DNA of 64,000 bases from Azospirillum brasilense (GTDB lineage Bacteria > Pseudomonadota > Alphaproteobacteria > Azospirillales > Azospirillaceae), in NCBI RefSeq assembly GCF_007827815.1, contig NZ_VITH01000004.1, positions 1-64,000 of the forward strand. Reading direction: 5' to 3'. The translations under genes and the position numbers were made by a program. The notes under the pieces were generated by a model. It saw nothing but the letters and a program-made list of their open reading frames with translations, had not been told where the DNA came from and searched no databases. Every line of letters starts with the position of its first letter. The first letter of the stretch is position 1. Shown here in pieces: positions 27,742 through 36,986 of the stretch.

Positions 27742-28691
27742 GCGGAAGCCCCCGGTTCCTTGCGGCTGTCGAACAGCTTGGCGACGATGTCGGCGACCAT
27801 GATCAGGCCGATGTAGGAGGCCGAGAAAATCATGGCGCAGGCCTGGACCACCGGCAGGTCGCGCGCCTGAACCGAATCCGCCATGAGCCGGGCGAGGCCG
27901 GGGAAGGCGAAGATGGTTTCGACGATCACCACGCCACTGATGAGGTAGGCGACATTCATCGCGATGATGTTGATCAGCGGGCCGATGGCGTTGCGCAAGG
28001 CGTGGACCGTGATCACGCGGACCGATCCGGCGCCCTTCAGCCGGGCCGTCTCGACATAAGGCTGCGTCAGGATGTTGCCGACCACCGCGCGGGTCATCCG
28101 GGCGAGCTGCGCGGTGACGATGATGGTCATGGTGGCCAACGGCAACAGCATGGATTTGATGAGGGTCAGGACCCCCGAGCCGGGCGTCACGTAAGAGATC
28201 GCCGGCAGCCAGCGCAGATGGATCGAGAAGACGAGCACGCCCAGCGTGGCGACCAGGAATTCCGGCGTCGCGCACAGGCCGACGATGACGATGGTCCCGA
28301 CCCGGTCCAGACGGGTGCCCTTGTGGACAGCCAGGACCATGCCGATCAGCAAGGCCAGGGGAACCGAGACCAGCGTGGTCAGCCCGGCCAGCGTCAACGT
28401 GTTGGACAGGCGTTCGGACAACATCACGCTGACGGGTTGGCGGGAGGTCATCGAAACGCCCCAGTCGCCATGACATATGCCCCACAGCCAAGCCAGATAG
28501 CGAACCGGTGCGGGCTGATCCAATCCCAGTTCGGCCCGCAACGCCGCCACATTCTCGGGGCTGGCCGACTGTCCAAGCATGATTTGCGCGACATCGCCGG
28601 GCAACATCTCGCAGCCGACGAAAATGAGCAGGGAGATGACCAGCAGCAGGACGACGCCTGCTGCCAGCCGCTTGACGATGAATCTGATCAC
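27738..28691 (-). CDS. ABC transporter permease, DppB type
   Basis: A protein of 317 aa starting MIRFIVKRLAAGVVLLLVIS, the characteristic N-terminus of DppB-like permeases. An external domain follows (MLPGDVAQIMLGQSASPENV) and then about five helices with the EAA-like ETARLKGAGSVRVITVHALR segment. It lies 15 bp after the binding-protein gene and overlaps the DppC-type gene by four bases. Together they form the inner-membrane channel of the importer. Confidence 0.93.
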   Translation of the reverse strand: MIRFIVKRLAAGVVLLLVISLLIFVGCEMLPGDVAQIMLGQSASPENVAALRAELGLDQPAPVRYLAWLWGICHGDWGVSMTSRQPVSVMLSERLSNTLTLAGLTTLVSVPLALLIGMVLAVHKGTRLDRVGTIVIVGLCATPEFLVATLGVLVFSIHLRWLPAISYVTPGSGVLTLIKSMLLPLATMTIIVTAQLARMTRAVVGNILTQPYVETARLKGAGSVRVITVHALRNAIGPLINIIAMNVAYLISGVVIVETIFAFPGLARLMADSVQARDLPVVQACAMIFSASYIGLIMVADIVAKLFDSRKEPGASA

Positions 28692-28706
28692 GGCGAGACC
28701 CAGCGC

Positions 28707-30272
28707 TTACGAAAGCCAGACCTGATCGGAGAACCGGAAGCCGGAGAAGTTTCCGATCTGGTTGGGCGTAAGCCCCTGGATGCGGCTTGAGACACCGTCG
28801 AGATAGCTCAGGAAGACCGGCATCGTCACCGCACCGCAGTTGTGCAGGATCTCCTGGATCTCATGGTACATGGCGATGCGCTTGTCCACATCCAGGGTGG
28901 CCCGAACGCCGTCGATGAGGGAGTCCAGGCGCGGGTTGCCGTAGTGGGAGAAGTTCCACTGCGAGCCGCTCTTCCAGGTCACGTTGAGCAGCAGATGCGG
29001 CGTCGGACGGGGGAAGAAGTTGGTTGCGAAGAAGCGGCGCTTGCCGGCGACGGCGGTCCAGTAGCTCTCCGACGGCTCGCGCCGCAAGGTCAGATTGAGG
29101 CCCGCCTGGGCGGCGGAGCGCTGCAGAAGCTGGGCGATTTCGACGCTGTAGACCACGCCGTCGCTGACCGAGAGTTCGAGCGGGGTCCGCCCGATTCCCG
29201 ATTTCTTCAGGTAATGCTTGGCTTTGTCGAGGTCCAGTCCGCGCTGTGGCAGGTTGGCGTTGTAGTATGGGCTCATCTTGCCGACCGGATGGTCATTGGC
29301 GACGGAGCCGTGGCCCTTGAGCACGGTTTCGACGATCTTCGGGCGGTCGAACATGTTGGCGATGGCCAACCCGAGGTTCGGGTCGAAGTTGGTGGACGCG
29401 TCGAACTGATAGCCGGCGTAGCGGGTGCTCGGCGTCTCGAAGATCTTGGTGGACGGGTTCGCCGCGACTTGATCGATGCCCGCGCCTTTCAGGTCCGCGG
29501 CCATGTCGATGTCGCCGGACAGCAAGGCGCTGACCCGTGCGTTGGCGTCGGTGATCGAGATCATCTCGATCTCGTCCAGGTAAGGCTGGCCGTCCTTCCA
29601 GAAATTGGTGTTGCGGGTCAGCACGGTGCGGATGCCGGGCTGGAACTCCGCCATGACGAAGGGGCCGGTGCCGACCGGCTTGGAAAAATCCTCCGTGCCG
29701 TCCTTCACCACGCAGAACTGCAGCAGGCCGAGCAGAACGGGCAACTCGACGTCCGCCTCAGCCAAGCGGACCAGAATGGTGTCGTCACCTTCCGTGGTCA
29801 CCGCGGCGATGTTGGCGACCAGGGGCTTCGCCGACGAGGCCTTGGCTTCGTTCTTGTGGCGCATGATGGAGAACGCTATGTCCTGAAGCGACAGGGGCTG
29901 GCCATCGCTGAATTCCACGCCCTTGCGGATTTTGAAGCGCCATTCGGTGGCCGACGGGTTCGCGTCCCAGGACAAGGCCAGTTCCGGTTGCGCCTGGCCC
30001 GAGCCATCGACGCGGGTCAGCGTGTTGAAGACGGCGGACCCGCGGATGTAGTCGTTGGCGTTGGTGAAACGCGCGCTGTCGAAGGTGTCGTTGGTGCTCT
30101 GCTGGGCAAGGGCCAGCCGGACGCGGCCACCCTTCTTCGGCACCATCGCGGAGGGGCTGTTCGCTGTCCCGGCCGCCTGGGCGATGACGGGAATCCCCCC
30201 GAGCACGGCGGTCCCCATAGCGGTTCCGAACAAGGTGTGGAAATCACGCCGGCTGATTTTTGAAAAATTCAT
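28707..30272 (-). CDS. ABC transporter substrate-binding protein, family 5 (peptide/opine type), Tat-exported
   Basis: A protein of 521 aa. The N-terminus MNFSKISRRDFHTLFGTAMG carries a twin-arginine motif (SRRDFH), so the protein is probably folded before export and then released to the periplasm after the AQA site. The rest matches SBP_bac_5: TLTRVDGSGQAQPELALSWD, WRFKIRKGVEFSDGQPLSLQ and the characteristic GTGPFVMAEF. It is the first gene of a seven-gene operon. A GGGAGAG lies about 7 bp before the ATG. The ligand is unknown; the operon enzymes suggest an amino or sugar acid conjugate rather than ordinary peptides. Confidence 0.92.
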   Translation of the reverse strand: MNFSKISRRDFHTLFGTAMGTAVLGGIPVIAQAAGTANSPSAMVPKKGGRVRLALAQQSTNDTFDSARFTNANDYIRGSAVFNTLTRVDGSGQAQPELALSWDANPSATEWRFKIRKGVEFSDGQPLSLQDIAFSIMRHKNEAKASSAKPLVANIAAVTTEGDDTILVRLAEADVELPVLLGLLQFCVVKDGTEDFSKPVGTGPFVMAEFQPGIRTVLTRNTNFWKDGQPYLDEIEMISITDANARVSALLSGDIDMAADLKGAGIDQVAANPSTKIFETPSTRYAGYQFDASTNFDPNLGLAIANMFDRPKIVETVLKGHGSVANDHPVGKMSPYYNANLPQRGLDLDKAKHYLKKSGIGRTPLELSVSDGVVYSVEIAQLLQRSAAQAGLNLTLRREPSESYWTAVAGKRRFFATNFFPRPTPHLLLNVTWKSGSQWNFSHYGNPRLDSLIDGVRATLDVDKRIAMYHEIQEILHNCGAVTMPVFLSYLDGVSSRIQGLTPNQIGNFSGFRFSDQVWLS

Positions 30273-30424
30273 TCTCTGCTCTCCCTGTTACTTCCTCCGT
30301 GTATGGAGCACGGCGACAGGCCTGGGAAGCGAGTTCGTAACAGACTGATAATAAATGGTTTGTTTGCTTTTGCGGGGTGCGGTATACCGGCGGCATGGGG
30401 GTAATCATAACCAGGACGCATGAT
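30273..30424. promoter_or_regulatory. Divergent promoter with palindrome CGGTATACCG at 30380-30389
   Basis: The 152-bp space between the ABC operon and the divergent LysR gene contains an AT-rich patch (about 30340-30370) and a perfect 10-bp palindrome 36 bp before the LysR start. LysR proteins usually bind such spaces and control both directions. The palindrome is a candidate operator only. Confidence 0.5.
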
Positions 30425-31378
30425 ATGAAGCGGGTTTTGCCGCCGACGAACCTCTTCCTGGCTTTTGAGGCGGCTGCGCGGCACCGGAATTTTTCGCGCG
30501 CCGCGGAAGAACTGGGAATTAGCCAGCCTGCGGTCAGCCGGGCGGTGGCGTCCCTGGAGGAGGCCATCGGTGTGAAGCTGTTCCTGCGGTCAGGCCCCAG
30601 CGTGCGTCTGACCACGCGCGGCGCCGAGCTGAGCGGGTTGATGTCCAACAGCTTCGACGCCATCGAAAAACTGATTGCGTCGTGGAAGGACAAGGAGAGC
30701 GGGCGGAAGCCGGTGCTCTTGTCCATCTCTTCATCGATGGCGGCACATTGGCTGATTCCGCGGCTGTTTGACTTCCGGCTGGCGTTCCCCGACGTGGACC
30801 TGCGCTTCGAGCTGATCGCCGGAGGTGTCGGGCAGAGTCCGGTTCGGGCTGATCTGGGCTTGCGCCGCTTTCCAGAAACGTCCAAGGCTCCTCCGGAGAG
30901 CCACTTCCTGGATGAGATCATCCAGCCAGTGGCCGCGTTGGACTACATAAAGCGCATGGGAACGCTCGATCAGCCGCGGCGCAACCGGACGCACACCTTG
31001 ATCACCCTCAGCGATCACTGGTGCGACTGGGATACGTTCGCCCGCCTTGCTGGCTTGGAATTGCCTCCGAACCACAAGACGATGGTTTTCTCCGATTATT
31101 CGGTGGCGCTTCAGTCGGCCTTGAACGGGCAAGGGATCGTCCTGGGATGGCTGTCGGTGACGTCCCGGTTGCTTCGCTACCGCTCGCTTCTGGCGGCGTC
31201 GGACAGGGGGTTCAACACCCGCGCGACATTCAACTTCATACTGGGCGATCAAACGCCGGTGGGTGGTGTTGTGGGAGAGGTGCGTGAGTGGTTGTGCGCA
31301 GAGGTTGGGAAGGACGTGGCGAAGATCGGTAAAGGGGGACGGCTGCACTCCTTCGAGTGCCATGTTCTGGTTTCCTGA
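30425..31378 (+). CDS. LysR-family transcriptional regulator (GcvA-like)
   Basis: A protein of 317 aa from ATG 30425, with AGGA upstream. The N-terminus MKRVLPPTNLFLAFEAAARH and the winged HTH (NFSRAAEELGISQPAVSRAVASLEEAIGVKLF) are typical of the GcvA group. The remainder is the periplasmic-binding-fold effector domain (from about residue 90). It is divergent from the ABC/catabolic operon and probably controls it in response to the imported compound or a breakdown product. A longer frame from 30377 is open but lacks the conserved pattern. Confidence 0.92.
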   Translation: MKRVLPPTNLFLAFEAAARHRNFSRAAEELGISQPAVSRAVASLEEAIGVKLFLRSGPSVRLTTRGAELSGLMSNSFDAIEKLIASWKDKESGRKPVLLSISSSMAAHWLIPRLFDFRLAFPDVDLRFELIAGGVGQSPVRADLGLRRFPETSKAPPESHFLDEIIQPVAALDYIKRMGTLDQPRRNRTHTLITLSDHWCDWDTFARLAGLELPPNHKTMVFSDYSVALQSALNGQGIVLGWLSVTSRLLRYRSLLAASDRGFNTRATFNFILGDQTPVGGVVGEVREWLCAEVGKDVAKIGKGGRLHSFECHVLVS

Positions 31379-31490
31379 CGGGAGATCCATGCGGGAGTTT
31401 GAACCGCGCCGGGTTTTTTTGGACGCCATGAGGGCCGAGACAGACCAAACAAACGTGTCTCCACCAGCCCACAGCGTTGGCGGCGGACCA

Positions 31491-31622
31491 ACCGCTACGC
31501 AGCCCCCGCTCTCGTGGCAACCCCTGCCCTGGGCCCGGTCCGGCAAGCTCTTCACCGATGACCGGCTCCAGCGCAGACCGCCGCGCGATGCCATCAAGCG
31601 TGTGTCGGGCTCGGCCCGCGCC
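31491..31622. repeat. Dispersed intergenic repeat, copy A
   Basis: About 130 bp here align by eye with 39702-39874 in the same orientation. Shared blocks include CTCGTRGCARCCCCTG, GGCCCGGTCC, ACCGAYGACCGGC and CGATGCCATC. Both copies lie between a plus-strand regulator gene and the end of a minus-strand operon. The rest of the 277-bp gap 31379-31655 shows no gene. A T7 run at about 31412 has no convincing stem before it. Confidence 0.6.
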
Positions 31623-31655
31623 AGCCGTATGGCGGCTCACGTCCGTGGGCCGCCA

Positions 31656-32705
31656 CTACCTCATGTTCAGCACCGTCCGGAACCCCAGATGGCTTGCTCC
31701 GAGGCCGACCTCCTGCGGATGGCGTGACGCCGGCCGGTAGCGCTGGCAGAAGTTCTGCGCGCAGAGGAAGGAGCCCCCTTTGATCACCCGGCTGGGAACC
31801 CCCGGCTGTCGGGGGTCGTAACTGTCCTCCTGCCGGGGACCGGTCGGGTTGACGTCGCCCAGACCGTCATGCCGCGGCCGATACCAATCCGACGTCCATT
31901 CCCAGACATTGCCGATCATATCCCGCAGCCCGTAACCGTTCGCCGTGAAGCAGCCCACGGGGGCGGTCGCCAGATAGCCGTCACCCCGCGTGTTCTGGAT
32001 CGGGAAAACCCCCTGCCATGTGTTGGCCATCGCCACGCCCTGCGGTGTGAACTCGCCGCCCCAGGCGTAGGGCGCGCCTTCCAGCCCGCCCCGGGCCGCG
32101 TGTTCCCATTGCGCCTCGGTGGGAAGTTCCCGGCCGAGCCATCGCGCATACGCGACGGCATCGTTGTGCGTGACATGCACCACGGGATGGTTCTCGCGGC
32201 CCCCGATGTCGCTGCCGGGGCCCTCCGGATGGCGCCAGTTCGCTTCGGGAACCAAGTGCCACCATGTGTCGCTCCTCCCGGCCTGGGAGGTCGGATCGAC
32301 GAAGACCACGGAACCGGAGGACCGGCCCGCACCGGCGCCGGTTCCGTCGACGACGCGTTCCGCCTCGGTGACATACCCCGTCGCTTCGACGAACCGGCGA
32401 AACTGGGCGTTCGTGACTTCGGTCCGGTCCATCCAGAAGCCATCGACGCTCACCCGCGTCACCGGCCCTTCCTCGCGGTAATGCTGGTCGGAGCCAATCC
32501 AGGTATCGCCCCCCGGAATCCACACCATGCCGGGAGGCGCCTCCTTCGTGCCGGGGGGAGCGGCGGAACCGTCGCACAGCGTGTCCTGCGCGACGTTCGG
32601 CATGGCTGGGGCCTGGGCGGGCCAGGCGAACATCGCCAGTCCGGCGGCGGCACCAACCCCGGCCGTCACAAGCGCCGTGATGAAGACCGTGCTTTTACTG
32701 GCCAT
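31656..32705 (-). CDS. Formylglycine-generating enzyme (SUMF1/FGE family), membrane-anchored or exported
   Basis: A protein of about 349 aa. After an N-terminal hydrophobic segment (STVFITALVTAGVGAAAGLA) comes the FGE-sulfatase domain: PPGMVWIPGGDTWIGS, DGFWMDRTEVTNAQFRRFVEATGY, LPTEAQWEHAARGG, GNVWEWTSDWY and GGSFLCAQNFCQRYRPASR. The two Cys in that last block match the copper-binding catalytic pair of true FGEs (GGSYMCHRSYCYRYR in the human enzyme). It should oxidise the Cys of the CSPTR motif in the sulfatase encoded 74 bp upstream. I chose ATG 32705; a GTG at 32786 is in frame but lies within the end of the sulfatase gene. Confidence 0.9.
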   Translation of the reverse strand: MASKSTVFITALVTAGVGAAAGLAMFAWPAQAPAMPNVAQDTLCDGSAAPPGTKEAPPGMVWIPGGDTWIGSDQHYREEGPVTRVSVDGFWMDRTEVTNAQFRRFVEATGYVTEAERVVDGTGAGAGRSSGSVVFVDPTSQAGRSDTWWHLVPEANWRHPEGPGSDIGGRENHPVVHVTHNDAVAYARWLGRELPTEAQWEHAARGGLEGAPYAWGGEFTPQGVAMANTWQGVFPIQNTRGDGYLATAPVGCFTANGYGLRDMIGNVWEWTSDWYRPRHDGLGDVNPTGPRQEDSYDPRQPGVPSRVIKGGSFLCAQNFCQRYRPASRHPQEVGLGASHLGFRTVLNMR

Positions 32706-32779
32706 GGGTTCGTCTTTCCTTGCGATCGGCCGCATTCCAGCCGCGTCCCGGTCATGCCCGGCCGCCGCTGTCGCATCGC

Positions 32780-34537
32780 TTACCACTCAAGCTCCTGGTA
32801 GTAGCGCGTGCCATTGCTGTACTGAAGCTGGCCGGCGATCTTCTCATCGAAGATCACACCGTTCTTCTCCCGATACTCATCCCAGGAGGCCATCATTTCC
32901 TTGGCCTTTTCCGGTTGGGCATCGACGAGGTTGCGGGTCTCGCCGGGATCATCGGCAAGATTGAAAAGCTCCCACCCGCCGGTTCCCCAGGGCTGGTTCA
33001 CCCAGACCAGCTTCCAGTCACCCTTCTTGACGGAGGCACGCCCGAACAGCTCCATTCCCAACGCGTGATCCTTCGGGTGGGCGCGATCGGACCGGCCGTT
33101 CAGATAGGGCCAGAGGGAGGTTCCCTGCATGGGATGGACGGCGCGCCCCTTGTGGCTGTTTCCAGGGTGCTTGACCCCGGCGGCCTCAAGAAAGGTCGGC
33201 GCCAGATCCATCACCGAGGCGATCTGGCCGTCGATCTTTCCGCGATGCGCCAGCTTGGGGTACGAAATGATGGTCGGCGAACGCACGCCGCCCTCGGTCG
33301 GGAACGCCTTGAAAAGGCGGAAGGGGGCGGCGCTCACATGGCCCCACCCCGGCCCATAGCCGACGTAGGAGCCCGGACGCCCGATGTTGTCCAGGCTGTT
33401 GTCGAAGGTTTCCTCGACCCACGCTGCGGGGACCAAGTCCAGAATGTCGTTCCCCTCGGCGCCGTTGTCGGACAGGAAGACGATGATGGTGTTGTCGTAC
33501 GCGCCGATCTCCTTCAGGTAGGACACCAGCCGGCCGATGTTCTGGTCCAGGGAATCGACCATGGCCGCGTAAACCGCCATCCGGCGCGCTTCGACATCCT
33601 TCTGCTGCGGGGAAAGCTGCTCCCATTTCGGCCAGAACGCGGGCGGCTCGGACGGCGTCATGCTTGCCGGGATCAGCCCCGCCGCCTGCATGCGCTTGAA
33701 GCGTTCGTTCCGAATGGCCTCGTATCCCGCCTTGTACGTGTCCTTGTACTTCTCGATGAGGTGGTCGGGCGCCTGCAATGGGAAGTGCGGCGCCGTGTAG
33801 GCCGCATAGGCAAAGAAGGGCTTTCCATCGGCCTTGTTGCTGCCGATGTATTCGATGACCTTGTCCGTGTAGAAATTCGTCGTGTAGTCGATCTTCGGCA
33901 GGTCGACCGGCTTGCCGTTCTCGCGGTAGCGTGCCTTGGTCGTTCCCTTGCCGTCAGGCGGCGGCGCGTTGCCGGTCTGGTCGAAGAAGCCCGCCCCGCC
34001 CTGGAGCATGGCGTAGGACCGATCGAAGCCGCGCGCCGGAGGGCTGAGTTCCTCCGTCATGCCCAGATGCCACTTGCCGGCCATGTAGGTGTGATAGCCC
34101 GCATCGCGCAGCAGTTCCGGGAACGGGACGACGTTGGTGCCGAGGGTGCCCTCGTACCCCGCCTTTCCTTTCTGCTCGGGCGTCGGCAGTTCCGCCATCG
34201 TCCCCAGCCCGGCCACATGGTTGTCGGTGCCGGCCATCAGCATGGCCCGCGTCGGCGAACAGGCCGGTGACACATGGAAGTTGGTCAGTTGGAGACCGGA
34301 GCGCGCCAAGGCGTCGAGATTGGGCGTCTGGATCTCGCCGCCGAACGCACCAATGTCCGAATAGCCCAAATCGTCGGCAAGGATCAGCAGGATGTTGGGA
34401 CGGTTGCCGCTCCCCGACGGGCCGGCACCCGTCCGGACGTCCGCCGCCATGGATGGGCCCGCCAAAACGGCGCCGGCGGTCGCCGCCACGATGGCTCCCA
34501 GCGCCAGCCTCGTCCGGAATGATGCGTGTCTGCGCAT
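32780..34537 (-). CDS. Type I arylsulfatase, periplasmic
   Basis: A protein of 585 aa with a Sec signal peptide (RLALGAIVAATAGAVLAGPS, cleaved near SMAAD). Motifs in order: NILLILADDLGYSDIG (Asp metal ligands), SPACSPTRAMLMAG (C-x-P-x-R, the Cys that becomes formylglycine), MAGKWHLG (Lys and His of the active site), AYAAYTAPHFPLQAP and IVFLSDNGAEGND (metal-binding Asp/Asn). It removes sulfate from a sulfate ester. It follows a CitE-like lyase gene and precedes its maturation enzyme, so the desulfated product may feed the hydrolases encoded upstream. Confidence 0.94.
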   Translation of the reverse strand: MRRHASFRTRLALGAIVAATAGAVLAGPSMAADVRTGAGPSGSGNRPNILLILADDLGYSDIGAFGGEIQTPNLDALARSGLQLTNFHVSPACSPTRAMLMAGTDNHVAGLGTMAELPTPEQKGKAGYEGTLGTNVVPFPELLRDAGYHTYMAGKWHLGMTEELSPPARGFDRSYAMLQGGAGFFDQTGNAPPPDGKGTTKARYRENGKPVDLPKIDYTTNFYTDKVIEYIGSNKADGKPFFAYAAYTAPHFPLQAPDHLIEKYKDTYKAGYEAIRNERFKRMQAAGLIPASMTPSEPPAFWPKWEQLSPQQKDVEARRMAVYAAMVDSLDQNIGRLVSYLKEIGAYDNTIIVFLSDNGAEGNDILDLVPAAWVEETFDNSLDNIGRPGSYVGYGPGWGHVSAAPFRLFKAFPTEGGVRSPTIISYPKLAHRGKIDGQIASVMDLAPTFLEAAGVKHPGNSHKGRAVHPMQGTSLWPYLNGRSDRAHPKDHALGMELFGRASVKKGDWKLVWVNQPWGTGGWELFNLADDPGETRNLVDAQPEKAKEMMASWDEYREKNGVIFDEKIAGQLQYSNGTRYYQELEW

Positions 34538-34607
34538 TGCCTTTCCCCCCTCTTTCTGTTTTTAAAAGTCCGCCTTTGCAGGCCGGCTCCAGCCAAACGC
34601 AAGGCCG

Positions 34608-35498
34608 TCAGGCGGCATCACCCTGCCGCCTCGATGTGGAGGCGCGTTCGGCAGCCTGCGCGCGGGCCAGTGTGCGTCGCATGGCGAGCACGATGGGGCG
34701 CTCGACCATTTTCCCGTCGACTTGGATGACGCCGTCCGGGGCGTCCTTCCAGGCCGTGACGATCCGTTCGGCGTCGGCGACCTCGTCCGGTGTCGGTGTG
34801 TAGGCGCCGTTGATGGTGGGAACCTGGCCCGGATGGATGGCCATCTTCGCCGTGAAGCCCAGTGTCAGGGCGCGCTGCGCCTCGGCGCGGCACCCGTCGG
34901 CGTCGCGCACCGCGACGAAGGGCATGTCGATGGCCGGAATGCCGGCCCGCGCGGCGGCGTAGACGACCCGCGATCGACCGTACAGAAGCCCATCCCAGGA
35001 CGCCGGGACGCCGAGTTCCGCCGCCAGATCCAAGCCTCCGAACATCACGGCGCTCACCCGGCGGGACGCGGCCGTGATGGCGGCGGCCTGATCGATCCCA
35101 CGCAGCGTCTCGATCTGAGCCACCAGGCGAAGATCGAGCCCCGCCTCGGTCAGCAACTGGTCAAGCCAGCAGACCTCCTCGGGCGAGTCGATCTTGGGGA
35201 CAACCACGGTGCCACCCATGGGGCGCGCCTCGATGAGGGCGAGCGCATCGCGCATCCCCGCCACGCTGCGCGGCGTGTTGATGCGTATCACGCGGTCGGG
35301 ACCGCCACCGCCGTCACCTTTGGCGCCCTCCGCCAGGAAGCGCATGGCCGCGGCACGGGCATCCTGCTTGTGAGCCGGCGCCACGGCGTCCTCCAGATCC
35401 ACGCAGACCGCATCGGCGCCGGCGGCGAGCGCCTTGTCGAAGCGGTCGGGCCGCGATGCCGGGACAAACAGCACGCTGCGCCAGCCGAGATCGTCCAT
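34608..35498 (-). CDS. CitE-like CoA ester lyase / HpcH-HpaI aldolase family protein
   Basis: A protein of 296 aa, normal for the family. Signatures are SVLFVPASRPDRFDKALAAG (Arg), AVCVDLEDAVAP (acidic metal/substrate site), VVVPKIDSPEEV, LVAQIETLRGI (metal Glu), SAVMFGGLDLAAELG and AKMAIHPGQVPTIN. These enzymes split malyl-, citramalyl- or similar 3-hydroxyacyl-CoAs, or act as pyruvate aldolases. Nothing shows which substrate is used here. It lies 42 bp after the amidohydrolase gene and 70 bp before the sulfatase gene. Confidence 0.88.
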   Translation of the reverse strand: MDDLGWRSVLFVPASRPDRFDKALAAGADAVCVDLEDAVAPAHKQDARAAAMRFLAEGAKGDGGGGPDRVIRINTPRSVAGMRDALALIEARPMGGTVVVPKIDSPEEVCWLDQLLTEAGLDLRLVAQIETLRGIDQAAAITAASRRVSAVMFGGLDLAAELGVPASWDGLLYGRSRVVYAAARAGIPAIDMPFVAVRDADGCRAEAQRALTLGFTAKMAIHPGQVPTINGAYTPTPDEVADAERIVTAWKDAPDGVIQVDGKMVERPIVLAMRRTLARAQAAERASTSRRQGDAA

Positions 35499-35540
35499 CG
35501 CGCGTTCCCCCTCCTTTTCTTGGCCGGGTCGGGATTGGTT

Positions 35541-36812
35541 TCAGGCGCGTTCGCACGGGGCGAGGGCTTCCGGCGCCTTGTGGAAGACGCCATCCTTCAT
35601 GATCGCCAGGAGGCGCTTGCGGTCCTGCAGGATGGTGACGTCCGCGAGAGGATCGCCGTCGACCAGCAGGAGGTCGGCCAGACAGCCTTCCCGGATCATC
35701 CCCAGCTCGTCGCCCATGCCCATGATCTGCCCGGCGGACCGGGTCGCGGACATCAGGGCCTCCATCGGCGTGAAGCCGAGCAGGTTCACGAAGATCTCGA
35801 GATCGCGGGCGTTCGTGCCGTGCGGTTGCCAGGCGAACCCGTAGTCGCCGCCGGGGAGAACCCGGATGCCGCGCTTGTGCATCTTCCTCATGCTGTCGAC
35901 GGCGATCTCCAGCTCGCGTTCGTACTGCTGCGACAGCGGCGACCCGGGGGCGATGCCGTACGCGCCCGCTTCCCGGGCGGTGGTGAGCAGCCACGCCAGA
36001 CCGGGCGCCACGAAGTGCCGCTCCTTCACCGCTTCCAGCATGTCGAGGGCTTCCTCGTCCGCGTAGGAGGCGTGGAAGATGCCTTCGATGCCGAACTCGA
36101 CGCACAGCTTGACCGATTTGGAGGAGCGCGCGTGCGCGCACAGGGTCTTCCCATGCATCTTGGCTTCGCTCACCGCCACGGCGATCTCTTCGCGCGCCAT
36201 CGGCGTCACCTCGGCCCCGACCCCGGTGATCTCCTCGCCCGACAGGTTCAGCTTGATGTTGTCGACGCCGTATTTGATGAACTTGCGGACGGCGCGGCGG
36301 ACCTCCTCCGGCCCGGACACGATCATGCCGAAATTCAGGCCCTCATGCTCGATGTGCGGCGGCGACGTGTCGCCAAGCCCGCCGGGCGTGGCGATCTCCT
36401 GGCCCGCCGCGCGGTACCGCGGCCCGGGAATCTGGCCCGCGTTGATCGCGTTGCGGATCACCACGTCCAAGCGGGGCTTGGCGGCGGCGGCGCCGAAGCC
36501 CGCCGTGAAGCCGGCGTCCAGCACCAGCTTGGCCATGTCGGCGGCGAAGAGGACATGCTCTTCCGGCGGCATCTGCTGAATGGCCGCGAGCGTGGGCTGG
36601 TTGTTCCACGACAGGTGCAGGTGCGAGTCGATGAGGCCCGGCATCAGCGTGGCGCCGCCGCCGTCCACATGACGGTGCGCGTCGCGGGAGATCGCCCCTT
36701 CCTGCCTGGAAATCTCGGCGATGCGGTTGCCTTGGACCAGCACTTCGCCGGCGAAAGGCTGCTCGCCGGTGCTGTCGAGGACGCGCACGTCGGTGAAGAG
36801 AGTCGTTTGCAT
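35541..36812 (-). CDS. Metal-dependent amidohydrolase
   Basis: A protein of 423 aa with the amidohydrolase pattern: LMPGLIDSHLHLSW (His-x-His metal ligands), a Lys-containing strand (VDNIKLNLSGEE), His in KTLCAHARSS and in EGIFHASYAD, and a C-terminal Asp in LPGGDYGFAWQPHG. The PLADVTILQDRKRL end is also typical. It resembles the Xaa-Pro dipeptidase/imidazolonepropionase-like group, which cleaves cyclic or side-chain amides and carbamates. It belongs to a catabolic operon with FAH, alpha/beta hydrolase and lyase genes. The substrate is unknown. Confidence 0.88.
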   Translation of the reverse strand: MQTTLFTDVRVLDSTGEQPFAGEVLVQGNRIAEISRQEGAISRDAHRHVDGGGATLMPGLIDSHLHLSWNNQPTLAAIQQMPPEEHVLFAADMAKLVLDAGFTAGFGAAAAKPRLDVVIRNAINAGQIPGPRYRAAGQEIATPGGLGDTSPPHIEHEGLNFGMIVSGPEEVRRAVRKFIKYGVDNIKLNLSGEEITGVGAEVTPMAREEIAVAVSEAKMHGKTLCAHARSSKSVKLCVEFGIEGIFHASYADEEALDMLEAVKERHFVAPGLAWLLTTAREAGAYGIAPGSPLSQQYERELEIAVDSMRKMHKRGIRVLPGGDYGFAWQPHGTNARDLEIFVNLLGFTPMEALMSATRSAGQIMGMGDELGMIREGCLADLLLVDGDPLADVTILQDRKRLLAIMKDGVFHKAPEALAPCERA

Positions 36813-36986
36813 CGTTTCCTCCTGATCGATCGGGAATGCCGGTTTGCCGGCTTATTGTCTCGTTCGTGCTTCGGACGGGCTTTGCCGGGACCGTGGCTCA
36901 GCCCTCCGACCGACACCGCCGCTTTTGCGATTGGCCGCGTCCGCGAAGGGAACGCGTCACGGCGGTGCGTTTTTTCCGCAAGCTGC

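Noticed and set aside
31405..31420. Intrinsic terminator after the LysR gene (T7 run)
   Set aside because: No stable stem precedes the T-run on the plus strand.
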